Of a stretch of 35,514 nucleotides of DNA, positions 13,707 to 24,930 are shown piece after piece. The DNA lies in NCBI GenBank assembly GCA_013813565.1, contig JACCRK010000296.1, positions 1 to 35,514 of the forward strand, written 5' to 3'. This DNA comes from Herpetosiphonaceae bacterium. Lineage in GTDB: Bacteria; Chloroflexota; Chloroflexia; Chloroflexales; Herpetosiphonaceae. Positions within the stretch are counted from its first letter, which is position 1; each line of letters opens with the position of its first letter. The notes below the pieces were generated by a model. The model was not told the DNA's origin, ran no database searches, and saw only the letters and a program-made list of their open reading frames with translations. The position numbers and the translations under genes were made by a program.

Positions 13707-16082
13707 ATGGTTTCACTACCCCAATCAGCTGACACCGATACCAGCGCGTATAAAGATTCCAGCCAGCCAATCGCCACCCGCGTGAGCGATCTGCTGGCGC
13801 GGATGACCGTGGAGGAGAAGCTCGCCCAGCTAGGCAGCGCCTGGGTGTTCGAGCTGCTGAGCGGGCTGGAGTTCGATCCGGCCAGAGCCGAACAGCTGCT
13901 GAGCCACGGCATCGGGCATATCACCCGTATCGCCGGCGCCAGCAGCCTTGGCCCGCAGGCCGGCGCCGAGCTGGCCAACACCATCCAGCATTTTCTGATC
14001 GAACACACGCGCCTGGGCATCCCGGCGCTGATTCATGAGGAGTCGTGCTCGGGCTACATGGCCCGCGACGCCACCTGTTTCCCCCAGATGATCGGGCTTG
14101 GCAGCACCTGGCAGCCCGCGCTGGCCGAGGCGATGGCGGCAGTGGTGCGCACGCAGATGCGGGCCGGCGGCGCGCACCAGGGGCTGGCGCCGGTGCTGGA
14201 TGTCACCCGCGATCCGCGCTGGGGCCGCGTCGAGGAAACGTTTGGCGAAGATCCCTATCTGGTGGCCCAGCTTGGCGCGGCCATCGTGCGCGGACTCCAG
14301 GGATCGTCGCTGCGCGAGGGCGTGGCGGCGACCGGGAAACATTTTGTCGGCTACGGCATGCCCGCCGGCGGCATGAACTGGGGGCCGGTGGCGCTGGGCG
14401 AACGCGAGCTGCGCGAGATCTTCCTCTTTCCATTTGAGGCCGCAATCAAAGAGGCTGGGCTGCAATCGATTATGAACGGCTACCACGAGCTGGATGGCGT
14501 ACCCTGCGGGGCCTCGCGCTGGCTGCTGGAGACGATTTTACGCGACGAGTGGGGCTTTGAGGGCGTGGTGGTTTCGGACTACTTCGCGATCGACGAGCTG
14601 GAGCGGACCCATGGCGTGGCCCCCGATCTCGCCACCGCCGCGATCATGGCGCTGGAGGCCGGCATTGATATTGAGCTGCCCAGCACCAAAGGCTACGGCG
14701 CACCCCTCCGGGCCGCCCTGGCGGCAGGCCGCATCGATGTGGCGCTGATCGACCGCAGCGTGGCGCGGCTGCTGGCCATGAAGTTCGCCCTCGGCATCTT
14801 CGACAACCCCTACGTCGATGCCCAGCATGCGCCGACGGTGTTCGATACGCCCGACCAGCGAGCGCTGGCCTACGACATCGCCCGCCAGTCGATGGTCCTG
14901 CTAAAAAATCAGGGTGATCTGCTTCCGCTGGCGCGACCGCTCGGCTCGATCGCGGTCATCGGGCCGAATGCCGATAGCGCACGGGCGCTGGTTGGTGACT
15001 ACGCCTATGTCTGCCATATCGAGACCCTGATTGAGATGCGCGATGAGGATAATGTCTTTGGCATGCCCATCCCGGATAAGCACAGCCTGACCACGAGCTT
15101 TGTGCATACGCCAACCATCCTCGATGTGCTGCGCGAACGTCTGCCGGACACCGCCATCCACCACGCGCCGGGCTGCACTATCCAGGATCAGGACAGCGCC
15201 GGTTTCGCGGCGGCTGTGGCGGCGGCCCGGCAGGCTGAGGTGGCGCTGGTGGTGCTGGGCGAAAAGTCGGGCCTGACCGACTCGTGCACCTGCGGCGAGG
15301 CCCGCGATCGGGCCGATCTGGGCCTGCCGGGCGCCCAGCAGGCCTTGCTGGAGGCGATCCAGGCGACCGGGACGCCGGTGGTGCTGGTGCTGGTCGGCGG
15401 CCGGCCGCTGTCGATCCCGTGGGCGGCCGAGCATATCCCGGCCATCCTGCACGCCTGGCTGCCCGGCGAGGAGGGCGCCGCAGCGGTGGTTGACACCCTG
15501 CTGGGCAGCGCCAACCCTGGCGGCAAGCTGCCCATGAGCGTGCCGCGAACCGTCGGCCAGGTGCCGATGCACTACAACCACAAGCCGTCGGGCGGCCGCT
15601 CGCACTGGAAGGGATCCTACGTCGATGTCAGCAATACGCCGCTATGGCCGTTTGGCTACGGGCTGAGCTACACACGGTTCGCGCTCAGCAACCTGCAGGT
15701 CGATCAGGCCGCCACGCCGACCGATGGCCGGATCGATCTGCGCGTTGATGTGCGCAACACGGGCGAGCGCGCCGGAGACGAGGTTATTCAGCTCTACATC
15801 CGCGATCCGCAGGCCAGCGTCACGCGGCCAGTCAAAGAGCTGAAGGGCTTTCAGCGCATCCATCTGAGCGCAGGCGCGCAGGCGACCATCGCCTTCAGCG
15901 TCAGCGCAGCCCAGCTTGGGTTCTATGATCTCGACCATGCGTATGTGGTTGAGCCGGGGGAAATCCAACTGATGATCGGCACCTCATCCGCTGATATCGC
16001 GCTTGCCACAACTGTTACACTAACTGGGCCGCGGCTGATCAATCCGCCCAAAGCGTTTTTCAGCACGGTCACGATTAAATAG
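13707..16082 (+). CDS. Glycoside hydrolase family 3 (beta-xylosidase/beta-glucosidase), cytoplasmic
   Basis: The protein has 791 aa. The GH3 TIM-barrel domain (about 20-360) has the nucleophile in [13 protein letters not shown] (D291) and the upstream [14 protein letters not shown] second alpha/beta domain (about 395-640, with GEKSGLTD and [20 protein letters not shown]) and a C-terminal fibronectin type III-like domain (about 665-741, [22 protein letters not shown]) follow. There is no signal peptide, so it acts in the cytoplasm on imported oligosaccharides. AGAAAGG lies six bases before the ATG. With xylA and xylB next to it, release of xylose from xylo-oligosaccharides is the most likely reaction; beta-glucosidase activity cannot be excluded. 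Confidence 0.93.
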   Translation: MVSLPQSADTDTSAYKDSSQPIATRVSDLLARMTVEEKLAQLGSAWVFELLSGLEFDPARAEQLLSHGIGHITRIAGASSLGPQAGAELANTIQHFLIEHTRLGIPALIHEESCSGYMARDATCFPQMIGLGSTWQPALAEAMAAVVRTQMRAGGAHQGLAPVLDVTRDPRWGRVEETFGEDPYLVAQLGAAIVRGLQGSSLREGVAATGKHFVGYGMPAGGMNWGPVALGERELREIFLFPFEAAIKEAGLQSIMNGYHELDGVPCGASRWLLETILRDEWGFEGVVVSDYFAIDELERTHGVAPDLATAAIMALEAGIDIELPSTKGYGAPLRAALAAGRIDVALIDRSVARLLAMKFALGIFDNPYVDAQHAPTVFDTPDQRALAYDIARQSMVLLKNQGDLLPLARPLGSIAVIGPNADSARALVGDYAYVCHIETLIEMRDEDNVFGMPIPDKHSLTTSFVHTPTILDVLRERLPDTAIHHAPGCTIQDQDSAGFAAAVAAARQAEVALVVLGEKSGLTDSCTCGEARDRADLGLPGAQQALLEAIQATGTPVVLVLVGGRPLSIPWAAEHIPAILHAWLPGEEGAAAVVDTLLGSANPGGKLPMSVPRTVGQVPMHYNHKPSGGRSHWKGSYVDVSNTPLWPFGYGLSYTRFALSNLQVDQAATPTDGRIDLRVDVRNTGERAGDEVIQLYIRDPQASVTRPVKELKGFQRIHLSAGAQATIAFSVSAAQLGFYDLDHAYVVEPGEIQLMIGTSSADIALATTVTLTGPRLINPPKAFFSTVTIK

Positions 16083-16092
16083 GAGGGTATCT

Positions 16093-17253
16093 ATGTACGA
16101 GCCGAAAGCGGAGCACAAGTTCACCTTTGGCCTTTGGACGGTCAGCAACGTCGGGCGCGACCCGTTTGGTGAGGCGACCCGAGCGACCCTGCCGCCGGTG
16201 GAGGCCGTCCGGCTGCTCGCCGAGGCTGGCGCCTGGGGCGTCAATCTCCACGACAACGATCTGGTGCCGATCGATGCGAGCGCTGCCGAGCAGGCGCGAA
16301 TCGTTCGCGAGTTCAAGGCGGCGCTTGCGGAGACCGGCCTGGTGGTGCCGATGGCGACCACCAATCTGTTCAGCGACCCGGCCTTCAAGGACGGCGCCTT
16401 CACCAGCAACGACGCAGCGGTGCGCGCCTATGCGCTCCAAAAAACCATGCGGGCCATGGATCTGGGCGCCGAGCTTGGCGCGACGACCTATGTTTTTTGG
16501 GGCGGCCGCGAAGGGGTGGAAAGCGATGCGACCAAAGACCCGCGTGAGGCGCTCAGGCGTTTCCGCGAGGCGCTTAACTTTCTGTGCGCCTACAGCCAGG
16601 ACCAGGGCTACGGCTATCGCTTTGCACTAGAAGCCAAGCCCAACGAACCGCGCGGCGATATCTATCTGCCCACCACCGGCGCCATGCTGGGCTTTATCGC
16701 AACCCTTGATCAGCCCGCGATGGTCGGCGTCAACCCGGAGTTTGCCCACGAGAGCATGGCCGGCCTGAATTTCGTCCACGCTGTGGCGCAGGCGCTGGAC
16801 GCGGGCAAGCTCTTCCACATCGACCTGAACGATCAGAACGGCGGCCGCTACGACCAGGACTTCCGCTTTGGCGCCCACAACTACAAGCAAAGCTTTTTCC
16901 TGGTCAAGCTGCTGGAGGATGCGGGCTACGCCGGCCCGCGCCATTTCGACGCCCACGCCTATCGCACCGAGGACGCCGCCGGAGTCAAGGACTTCGCCCG
17001 TGGCTGTATCCGCTCGTACCTGATTCTGGCCGAAAAAGCCCGCCAGTGGAACGCCGACCCCGAGATCCAGGCGCTGCTGGCCGAGATCAACGCTCCCGCT
17101 TCCGAGGGCGACCTGCTGGCCGGCGACTACAGCCGATCGCGGGCGGAGGCCCTCAAAGCCCAGCCATTTGACCGGGCGCGGCTCGGGGCGCGCGGCCTGG
17201 GCTATGAGCGTCTCGATCAGCTGGTGTTTGATCTGCTGATGGGAGCCCGCTGA
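16093..17253 (+). CDS. xylA: Xylose isomerase (class I)
   Basis: The 386-aa cytoplasmic enzyme interconverts xylose and xylulose. Its length matches the short class I type of Streptomyces and Arthrobacter, not the 440-aa class II type. Active-site and metal residues align one position before the Streptomyces numbering: H53 and D56 (NLHDNDL), E180 and K182 (EAKPNEPR), E216 and H219 (NPEFAHE), D244, D254, D256 ([14 protein letters not shown]) and D286 (RHFDAHAY). AGGAGG lies before the ATG, which is ten bases past the GH3 stop. The stop shares one base with the next start (TGATG), so the two are translationally coupled. Confidence 0.97.
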   Translation: MYEPKAEHKFTFGLWTVSNVGRDPFGEATRATLPPVEAVRLLAEAGAWGVNLHDNDLVPIDASAAEQARIVREFKAALAETGLVVPMATTNLFSDPAFKDGAFTSNDAAVRAYALQKTMRAMDLGAELGATTYVFWGGREGVESDATKDPREALRRFREALNFLCAYSQDQGYGYRFALEAKPNEPRGDIYLPTTGAMLGFIATLDQPAMVGVNPEFAHESMAGLNFVHAVAQALDAGKLFHIDLNDQNGGRYDQDFRFGAHNYKQSFFLVKLLEDAGYAGPRHFDAHAYRTEDAAGVKDFARGCIRSYLILAEKARQWNADPEIQALLAEINAPASEGDLLAGDYSRSRAEALKAQPFDRARLGARGLGYERLDQLVFDLLMGAR

Positions 17254-18185
17254 TGCTGGAGGTTGTCCAGTGGGATGGTCTGGAGTGCGTGGCGCTGCGC
17301 AACAGCGCCGTGGCGCTGCTCGTAACCCGCTCGGTCGGGCCACGGGTGATCAGCGTTGGGCTGGCCGATGGGCCAAATATCCTGGCCGCGCTGCCGGACG
17401 CGCAGCTAGCCTGCCCGGACGTCGGCCCCTGGACGTTTTATGGCGGCCACCGGCTGTGGGTCGCCCCGGAGGTCCCGGCCCGCACCTACCTGCCGGACGA
17501 TCATCCCGTCGCGATTGAGCAAAGCGGGCGGGCGCTCAGCATCACCCAGCCCGCCGATGCGTCGGGGATCCAAAAAAGCCTGCGAATCAGCCTGCCGGAA
17601 GCGGCGGCGCCGATTGTTGTTGTCGACCATGCGCTGCTCAACCACGGCCGCTGGCCGGTGGAGTGCGCCGCCTGGGCGATTACCCAGCTGCCGCCGGATG
17701 GCACGGCCCTGATCCCGCAGACTCAATCGCGGGTCGATGCCGCCGGAGTGCTGCCCAATCGAACCCTGGCGCTCTGGCCCTACACGGACGTGACCGCGCC
17801 TGAGCTCCTCTGGGGCAATCGGGTAATCCGCCTGCGCGGGCCACTGGCCAGCGGCCCGCTGAAGCTTGGCTGGCCCAACCATGACTCCTGGCTGGGCTAC
17901 GCGCACGGCGATGTGCTCTTTATCAAGCAGGCCCGCTACGCCCCCGGATCAGCGTACTACGATCAAGGCAGCTCCAGCCAGGTCTACGCCAACGCCCGCT
18001 TCATGGAGCTGGAGACACTTGGCCCGCGCACGACGCTCGCCCCCGGGGCAACGCTCACCCACCGCGAAGTTTGGTCGCTCTATCCAACGAGGCTTGCCGA
18101 CGTCAGCGAAGCAGGAGTGCTATCCGTCCTTGAGGGCTGCAATCTGGCCCACACCGCCCGCTATCTTGAGGAAACGAGCGCATGA
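17253..18185 (+). CDS. DUF4380 protein, galactose-mutarotase-like fold (possible xylose mutarotase)
   Basis: The protein has 310 aa. The segment FYGGHRLWVAPEVPARTYLPDDHPV and the beta-rich remainder match what I know of DUF4380 proteins, which fall in the galactose-mutarotase-like superfamily. It has no signal peptide. It is coupled at both ends: its start overlaps the xylA stop and its stop overlaps the xylB start (ATGA). A place between xylose isomerase and xylulokinase suggests it speeds the anomer exchange of xylose released by the GH3 enzyme. That role is an inference, and classical aldose 1-epimerase catalytic residues were not identified with certainty. Confidence 0.75.
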   Translation: MLEVVQWDGLECVALRNSAVALLVTRSVGPRVISVGLADGPNILAALPDAQLACPDVGPWTFYGGHRLWVAPEVPARTYLPDDHPVAIEQSGRALSITQPADASGIQKSLRISLPEAAAPIVVVDHALLNHGRWPVECAAWAITQLPPDGTALIPQTQSRVDAAGVLPNRTLALWPYTDVTAPELLWGNRVIRLRGPLASGPLKLGWPNHDSWLGYAHGDVLFIKQARYAPGSAYYDQGSSSQVYANARFMELETLGPRTTLAPGATLTHREVWSLYPTRLADVSEAGVLSVLEGCNLAHTARYLEETSA

Positions 18186-19711
18186 ACCACTACCTTGGTC
18201 TGGATATCTCGACCACCGCCACCAAAGCCCTGCTTATGGACGAACAGGGCGCGGTGGTCAGCGTCGCCAGCGCAACCTATGACTATCAGGCCCCGCGCCA
18301 GCTGTGGAGCGAGCAGGACCCTGCCGTCTGGTGGGACGCCACCGTCGCCAGCATCCGCCAGGTGCTGGCCGCCGCCGCGATCCCGGCCGCCGCGGTCCGC
18401 GCGATCGGCCTGAGCGGCCAGATGCACGGGCTGGTCCTGCTGGATGCGGCTGGTGGTGTGCTGCGCCCGGCTATCTTGTGGAATGACCAGCGGACTGAAC
18501 GCCAGTGTGCGGAGCTGACCCGACGTGTCGGCGCCGATCGCCTGCTGGCCCTGACCGGCAACACGCCCGTTACCGGGCTTACCGCGCCCAAGCTGCTGTG
18601 GGTCCAGGAGCACGAGCCAGAGATCTACGCGCGCATCGCCCATGTTCTGTTGCCCAAAGATTATGTGCGCTATCGGCTAACCGGCGAGTTTGCCAGCGAT
18701 GTCGCCGATGGCTCCGGGACCTTGCTGATGGACCTTGAGCGCCGGCGCTGGTCGGCTGAGATCTGCCAGGCCATCGATGCGCCGCTCGAATGGCTCCCGC
18801 AGCTCTACGAAGGGCCGGAGGTCAGCGGGCTGCTGGCGGCTGACGCGGCGGCGGCGGTCGGGCTGCGGGCTGGCACGCCGGTCGTGGCCGGCGGCGGCGA
18901 TCAGGCCGCCACGGCGGTGGGCTGCGGAGTCATTGACGCCGGAACCCTGGCGCTGAGTCTGGGAACCTCCGGGGTCATCTTTGCGCCCACCAACACTCCT
19001 GTGATCGAAGCCAACGGGCGGCTGCACGCTTTTTGCCACGCCGTCCCCGAGCGCTGGCATGTGATGGGCGTGATGTTGTCCGCCGCCGGGAGCCTGCGCT
19101 GGTTCCGCGACACCTTCGCGCCCGGCAGCGACTACGCAGCATTGCTAGCTCCGGCTGCGCTCGTGCCCGCCGGAGGCGAAGGGCTCATCTTCCTGCCCTA
19201 CCTGTCCGGCGAGCGGACGCCTTACCCCGATCCGCAGGCGCGCGGCGCCTTTATCGGACTGACGGTGCGCCACACGCTGGCGCACCTAACCCGCGCGGTG
19301 CTGGAAGGTGTTGCCTTTGGCCTGCGTGACATCCTGGAGCTGATTACGGCCAGCGGTGCGCCGCCCGCAAGCGGCTCACCGGCCGCGCCGATACGAATTT
19401 CTGGCGGCGGCGCCCGCAGTCCGCTGTGGCGACAGATTATCGCCGATGTGCTGCAGGCGGAGTTGGCGGAAGTCACCACGACGGAAGGGGCGGCTTTCGG
19501 AGCGGCCTTGCTGGCCGCCGTCGGCAGCGGGACATTTGGCAGTGTCGCGGAGGCAGTGGCAGCCACCGTTCAGGTTACCGGTACGACAGCGCCAGGTGCC
19601 GATGTCCAGCGCTATGCCGGTGCCCATGCTGCCTACCAGGAGCTGTATCCAGCGCTCAAAGATCTGTTCCCGCACATCGCGGCCACTCCGCCCGACTCGC
19701 AGGTGGGCTGA
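18182..19711 (+). CDS. xylB: Xylulokinase
   Basis: The 509-aa FGGY-family kinase phosphorylates D-xylulose with ATP to xylulose-5-phosphate, feeding the pentose phosphate pathway. The N-terminal YLGLDISTTATKALLMDEQG holds the phosphate loop and D8. GLSGQMHGLVLLD is the xylulose-kinase version of the substrate motif. GGGDQAATAVGCG supplies catalytic D240, and RISGGGARSPLWRQIIADVLQ is the second family signature. Its start overlaps the previous stop by four bases (ATGA). It is the last gene of the operon, followed by a strong terminator. Confidence 0.96.
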   Translation: MNHYLGLDISTTATKALLMDEQGAVVSVASATYDYQAPRQLWSEQDPAVWWDATVASIRQVLAAAAIPAAAVRAIGLSGQMHGLVLLDAAGGVLRPAILWNDQRTERQCAELTRRVGADRLLALTGNTPVTGLTAPKLLWVQEHEPEIYARIAHVLLPKDYVRYRLTGEFASDVADGSGTLLMDLERRRWSAEICQAIDAPLEWLPQLYEGPEVSGLLAADAAAAVGLRAGTPVVAGGGDQAATAVGCGVIDAGTLALSLGTSGVIFAPTNTPVIEANGRLHAFCHAVPERWHVMGVMLSAAGSLRWFRDTFAPGSDYAALLAPAALVPAGGEGLIFLPYLSGERTPYPDPQARGAFIGLTVRHTLAHLTRAVLEGVAFGLRDILELITASGAPPASGSPAAPIRISGGGARSPLWRQIIADVLQAELAEVTTTEGAAFGAALLAAVGSGTFGSVAEAVAATVQVTGTTAPGADVQRYAGAHAAYQELYPALKDLFPHIAATPPDSQVG

Positions 19712-19753
19712 CCCCAGCTAAGGCAGTTCTGCCACAATGAGCAGGCGATCAAA

Positions 19754-19792
19754 CAAAGGCTATCTGGTGTACACAGATAGCCTTTGTTTTTT
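19754..19792 (+). terminator. Intrinsic terminator of the xylose operon
   Basis: A perfect 13-bp stem (19754-19766 with 19774-19786) and 7-base loop are followed by six T (19787-19792). On the minus strand the stem is followed by TTTG, so it may also stop the convergent MBL-fold gene. Confidence 0.95.
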
Positions 19793-19901
19793 GGTCATAG
19801 GTTGGCCGGCAGGCCGACTACCCGCCAAAAACTCGCTAAAATTCGCGCCAGAAGCTGAAGGAGATGACAGCATGATCCAGAACTTCCTTTGGTGGAGCGT
19901 A

Positions 19902-20843
19902 TTATGGGGTCAATTCAGGCGTTTCAACCGGCGGCGGATCGGCCCGCTGGATAATGGAATGCATTCCCTCACGGGCGACAAAAGCCCCAGGATGGGCGGC
20001 GCGGGCGGCCTGATCGATCGCGTTCATCTGCTCATCGGTGTGGCTTGGATCGTGGTGAAACAGCGCGACCTGCTTGATATTCGCCAGCCGCGCCAGCTCT
20101 ACCGCCATCTCCCAGGTGCTATGGCCCCAGCCCTGGCGGCTATACAGCGGGTGTCTATACTCATCGGGGGTGAAGTGGGCGTCGTGGATAATCAGCTCGC
20201 TATCGCGGGCAAAGTCGGCCAGCCCCTGGTCGGCGCCGTGGTAGGACTCAGTATCGGTCGCAAAGACAATACTTTTACCGTTGTGGGTCACCCGATAGCA
20301 CATCGAGCCGCCCCGCGGATGGGCGTGCGAGCGGTAGGTCTGAATCTCGATCCAGCCAGGCGGCACCGGACCGGTGTCACTGCCAACCTGGAGCGGCGTG
20401 GTCGACTCGGTGTTCCACCACAGGCGCTCACCGCCTTCGATCAGCATTGTGCGGCGGCGCGCCCGCAATCCAGGCCGCTCGGCCAGGGCTGAGTGCGATG
20501 AGGCGTGAGTCAGCAAATCCCAGACCCGATCCTGGAAGATATTCCAGGGCGCAACAATATGTAGGATCTGGTCCTTGGCATACAGCGGCGAAAAGTGGGG
20601 CAGGCCCTGGATATGGTCGTGATGATAGTGCGAGAGCAAAATCAGAATTGGCCGCAGATCGCCGCTGGCGCTAATCGCTTCGCCGAGCGGCACCAGGCCG
20701 GTCCCGGCGTCAAAGATCAGGCGCTGGCCGGCGACGCGCACCTCAACACACGATGTGTTCCCACCAGTCTCAACAAACTCAGGGCCGGTGCTTGGATGGC
20801 TGCCGCGCACGCCCCAAAAATAGACCGAAAAATCTTGCGTCAT
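19902..20843 (-). CDS. MBL-fold metal-dependent hydrolase (PhnP/RNase Z-like group)
   Basis: The protein has 313 aa. It has the metallo-beta-lactamase zinc motif HYHHDH (H72, H74, D76, H77), the earlier FWGVRGSHPSTGPEFVETGGNTSCVEV that is usual in the PhnP-like/cAMP-phosphodiesterase-type group, and later metal ligands in FATDTESY and HDAHFTPDEY. Members hydrolyse phosphodiesters or related bonds; the substrate here is unknown. It is cytosolic. GAGAAGG precedes the ATG. It is a single gene with its own consensus promoter at 20986-21014 and is convergent with the xylose operon. Confidence 0.9.
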   Translation of the reverse strand: MTQDFSVYFWGVRGSHPSTGPEFVETGGNTSCVEVRVAGQRLIFDAGTGLVPLGEAISASGDLRPILILLSHYHHDHIQGLPHFSPLYAKDQILHIVAPWNIFQDRVWDLLTHASSHSALAERPGLRARRRTMLIEGGERLWWNTESTTPLQVGSDTGPVPPGWIEIQTYRSHAHPRGGSMCYRVTHNGKSIVFATDTESYHGADQGLADFARDSELIIHDAHFTPDEYRHPLYSRQGWGHSTWEMAVELARLANIKQVALFHHDPSHTDEQMNAIDQAARAAHPGAFVAREGMHSIIQRADPPPVETPELTP

Positions 20844-20961
20844 CGTGTGTCCTTCTCAGAATGCACTGTCGCGGTACGCCGCCACTGGCCCGCCAGCACA
20901 GCGTATTCAAAATCGATTGGTTGTCATCATTAGGATCGCGCCTGTGGAGCGGGAACGGGGT

Positions 20962-20971
20962 GGAGATCTCC
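20962..20971. promoter_or_regulatory. Palindrome near the MBL gene transcription start
   Basis: GGAGATCTCC is a perfect 10-bp palindrome about ten bases after the expected transcription start of the MBL-fold gene. It may be an operator; no cognate regulator is recognised. Confidence 0.3.
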
Positions 20972-20985
20972 CACGTCCACGAGCA

Positions 20986-21014
20986 ATGATAACGATGCCA
21001 TGATGCGCTGTCAA
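20986..21014 (-). promoter_or_regulatory. Consensus promoter of the MBL-fold hydrolase gene
   Basis: On the minus strand, TTGACA (21014-21009), a 17-base spacer and TATCAT (20991-20986). The leader to the ATG at 20843 is about 135 bases. Confidence 0.75.
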
Positions 21015-21092
21015 GGTGATCAAAGTCAAGGGCGCTGAGGGCCAGAAAAACTGTCGGTGCTCGTTGGCGCCATGATCGGTCTACGTGCTCGC

Positions 21093-21240
21093 TCATTCTG
21101 TGAAGGCCCACTCGGCCAGCGGCTCGCAGGCTTGCTGCCAGGCGGCGGGGATGGCGCTCACCCCGGTGCGCATCGCCAACCGCCAGCCCGATCAGCGCTT
21201 GATGCGCTCGCTGAAGCGGCGCGGAAAGCGGGATTGGCAT
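21093..21240 (-). pseudogene. Relic of an ADP-ribosylglycohydrolase gene (large internal deletion)
   Basis: A good start (GGAAGG before the ATG at 21240) leads into MPIPLSAPLQRAHQALIGLAVGDA, the typical N-terminus of the DraG/ARH family. After that the frame makes no family sense. The neighbouring frame instead reads TGVSAIPAAWQQACEPLAEWAFTE and stops at 21093, resembling the family's C-terminal segment. The middle, including the metal-binding TDD and DSDS motifs, is missing. I read this as a gene reduced to both ends by an out-of-frame deletion. It is 11 bases after the GNAT stop, so it was probably co-transcribed with it. The region 20844-21092 has promoter signals only. Confidence 0.5.
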
Positions 21241-21251
21241 CTTCCTTCCCT

Positions 21252-21734
21252 CTAAAGCTTTTTGAAGTATCTGGCGATCGGCAGGAGCCCGAAGCCCAGC
21301 GACTCATAGGTGCGCCGGGCCGGGGCGTGGCCAGGATCGCCGCCGGTCTCGACCATGGCAATCGCCATCCCGGCTGCTTTCATCCAATCCAGGGCAAACT
21401 GAGTCAGCGCCGCACCAATGCCGTGACCCTGGGCGGCGGGATCGACCGCAACCATATAGATTTCACCCATGCTGTCCTCCGCATGGAGCTTCACGGCGAC
21501 AAAGCCCACCGTCAATCCAGCCTCGATCGCAACCCAGACGTGGGTGTCTTCAGCCGAACAAACACTGTCGACCGCAGCCTGCTGAGCCACGCGCCAATCA
21601 GGATAGAACGCCTGGTAGATTTCAGGATCCATGACCTGCTTAAGCGCGTCAAAAACCGGAGTCCAGGCGCGCAGCGATAGCTGAATCACAGCAACACGGT
21701 GCTGCCCGGCGTAGGGTTCAATCTGGATAGTCAT
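21252..21734 (-). CDS. GNAT family N-acetyltransferase
   Basis: The 160-aa acyl-CoA-dependent acetyltransferase has motif A in VDPAAQGHGIGAALTQFALDWM (the Q/RxxGxG/A acetyl-CoA loop). The preceding beta strand is EIYMVAV, and the C-terminal part is ARRTYESLGFGLLPIARYFKKL. The frame is open to 21806, but AGGAG lies just before the ATG at 21734, giving the usual single-domain length. The acetylated substrate is unknown. It was probably followed in its operon by the now-decayed glycohydrolase. Confidence 0.88.
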   Translation of the reverse strand: MTIQIEPYAGQHRVAVIQLSLRAWTPVFDALKQVMDPEIYQAFYPDWRVAQQAAVDSVCSAEDTHVWVAIEAGLTVGFVAVKLHAEDSMGEIYMVAVDPAAQGHGIGAALTQFALDWMKAAGMAIAMVETGGDPGHAPARRTYESLGFGLLPIARYFKKL

Positions 21735-21827
21735 AAAACTCCTATGCGGACAAATAGCTGTTTGATCAGCGTACCCGAGGACAACGTATTCCGGGTGCTG
21801 GCACAAGGTCAGGCTCTGGCCCTGCCA

Positions 21828-23027
<1,200 letters not shown>

Positions 23028-23070
23028 TTAAAAATCGGTTAGCGGCCGGAGGGCGGGCGTTGACAACCAA

Positions 23071-23113
23071 ACGAGCCGTGAACTCCGCGTGCAGACGGGA
23101 GTCCACGGCTCGT
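23071..23113 (-). terminator. Terminator of the ABC exporter operon
   Basis: A 16-bp inverted repeat (23071-23086 with 23098-23113, one mismatch) lies 22 bases past the stop of the last ABC gene. On the minus strand it is followed by TTTGGTTGT. Confidence 0.75.
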
Positions 23114-23134
23114 GATCCACCTGAAAGCCGGCTA

Positions 23135-24910
23135 CTACAGCGCGACGGTGGCCTCGGGGGTGGCCTCGCCCTGCCACAGCTGCTGCATCTCAGGGCTGGT
23201 CGCCAGCAGCTCGTCGAGCGATCCGACGGCCTCGATCGCGCCATCCTTGAGCACGATAATCTGATCGGCGCGGCGGAGCAGGGTGCGGCGATGCGAGACC
23301 ACCAGGCAGGTCAGGTCCCCGGCCGCCAGCAGCCGCTCCCATAGAATCTGCTCGGTCTGCACATCAAGGGCGCTCGAAAGGTCGTCGAAGACCAATAGCT
23401 CGGGCTGGCGCACGAACATCCGCGCCGCCGCGCTGCGCTGAACCTGCCCGCCCGACAGGCGTACGCCTTTGGCCCCGACCACCGTCTCCAGGCCGAGCTC
23501 CATCGTGGCGACGTCCCGATCGAGCACCGCCAGCCGGATTGCAGCGTCCAGATCGGCCTGGCTCGCCGGGTAGTCGAGCAGGATGTTTTCTCGCAGCGTG
23601 CCGCTGAACAGGCGCGGCACCTGCGGCGTGTAGGCGGCCCGCGGCGGCACAAACCAGGTCGCCGGACTGGCCACCGTCGCGCCGTTCCAGCGGGTCGCGC
23701 CATCGGCGGGCAGCAGGCCCAGCAGCGCACGGATCAGCGTGGTCTTGCCCGCGCCAATGCGGCCAGTCACCACCGTGATCGTCCCACGTTTGAGCTGCAG
23801 ATTGAGGCCGTGAATACCACGGCCAGAGTCGGGGTGGACATAGCTCAGGCCGGCGACCTCCAGCGTGTCCAGACGGTCGGCGGCGGTCTTGGGCCGGTGG
23901 GTGCTGACCGGCAGCGGCCCAGACAGGTGCAGCGGCCTGTGTGCAACCAGCGCCGCGTCCGGCGCACCCTGCATCAGCCCGTTCATGCGCTCGAAGGCCA
24001 CGCTGGTCTGCTGGTAGTGGGCCAGAAACATGCCGAAAAACTCGGTAAACTCGGTCACAAAAGCCAGATACGACACAAACAGCGCGAAATCGCCCACGGT
24101 AAAGCTGCCGTCGCGCATCGCACCCGCCGCAATCAGCAGGATCAGGCCGGTGCCCAGGCTGACGATATTGCCAAACACGGCATCAACTGTTTTGTTGACC
24201 GCCCGATCCTTGAGCATTGCAGCGCGGCGCTGGTCGTTGAGCAAGTGAAAATGGGTGATGATGCTCGTCTCGGCGCCGGCAACTTTGATCGCCTGCACGC
24301 TGGTGAACATCTCACCAATCGCTCCGGTGACGCGCCCGGTCGCCAGATGGCTGGCCACCCGCGCCCGCTGGACAGCTTTGCGTGCCAGCCGCGCCACCGC
24401 CACCACGCCGACGAGCGGTAAAAAGACATACAGCGTAATCGTGACGTTGATGCTAAGCAGCACTGCAACTGCGCAGATCGCAAAGATCAACGTGCCAATC
24501 ACATCGAGCGTCCAGCTGATCGCGTCCTCGGCCTGCTCGGCGTCGTCGCGGAACCGACTGAGCGCCTCGCCGACCGAGTCGGGCAGCGCCCGCGCGCCTG
24601 GTCGCTGCAGCACCCGCTCCAGCAGGTTGCGCCGCAGCAGCGCGCTCATCGTGAAGCGGTGCAGCGGGTCGACGCTGCCACCGCCAAAAATAAGCAGCAC
24701 CCGCATCAAGGCGGTCGTGATCAGCAGGGCGATCAGGGCGCCGATGCTCCAGCTGTGCGTGGCGTCGCCGCTCAGAGTATCGAAGAACTCGCGAATAATC
24801 AGCCCCGGCACCAGCGGCGAGAGGTGGATCAGCGTCCACAAGGTCGCGTTGAGCAGATACAGCCACGGGCGGTAGCGGATGAGCTGCCACAGAAATTGAT
24901 AGGTTTTCAC
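23135..24910 (-). CDS. ABC exporter half-transporter (permease-ATPase) with non-catalytic Walker B
   Basis: The protein has 591 aa. A six-helix type-1 exporter membrane domain (about 1-310) precedes a nucleotide-binding domain with Walker [12 protein letters not shown] (about 383-393), canonical signature LSGGQVQR (about 484), Walker [10 protein letters not shown] (about 501-509) and H-loop VVSHRR. The usual catalytic Glu after Walker B is Asp (FDD). It follows the other half-transporter by 20 bases, and the two motif patterns are complementary (see that entry), so a heterodimer is likely. The substrate is unknown; the glycosyltransferase upstream suggests a glycosylated lipid or natural product. 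Confidence 0.92.
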   Translation of the reverse strand: MKTYQFLWQLIRYRPWLYLLNATLWTLIHLSPLVPGLIIREFFDTLSGDATHSWSIGALIALLITTALMRVLLIFGGGSVDPLHRFTMSALLRRNLLERVLQRPGARALPDSVGEALSRFRDDAEQAEDAISWTLDVIGTLIFAICAVAVLLSINVTITLYVFLPLVGVVAVARLARKAVQRARVASHLATGRVTGAIGEMFTSVQAIKVAGAETSIITHFHLLNDQRRAAMLKDRAVNKTVDAVFGNIVSLGTGLILLIAAGAMRDGSFTVGDFALFVSYLAFVTEFTEFFGMFLAHYQQTSVAFERMNGLMQGAPDAALVAHRPLHLSGPLPVSTHRPKTAADRLDTLEVAGLSYVHPDSGRGIHGLNLQLKRGTITVVTGRIGAGKTTLIRALLGLLPADGATRWNGATVASPATWFVPPRAAYTPQVPRLFSGTLRENILLDYPASQADLDAAIRLAVLDRDVATMELGLETVVGAKGVRLSGGQVQRSAAARMFVRQPELLVFDDLSSALDVQTEQILWERLLAAGDLTCLVVSHRRTLLRRADQIIVLKDGAIEAVGSLDELLATSPEMQQLWQGEATPEATVAL

Positions 24911-24930
24911 AGATACCTCACGCGCCCGTA

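Noticed and set aside
19872-20492. ATG with a good Shine-Dalgarno (GAAGGAG) opening a plus-strand frame
   Set aside because: Nearly all of the frame is antisense to the MBL-fold gene and shows no family features. The first 10 codons could be a gene remnant, but evidence is too thin.
20779-21240. 153-aa minus-strand frame upstream of the MBL-fold gene
   Set aside because: It crosses the MBL promoter and start. Only its first 24 residues look protein-like, and they are explained by the glycohydrolase relic.
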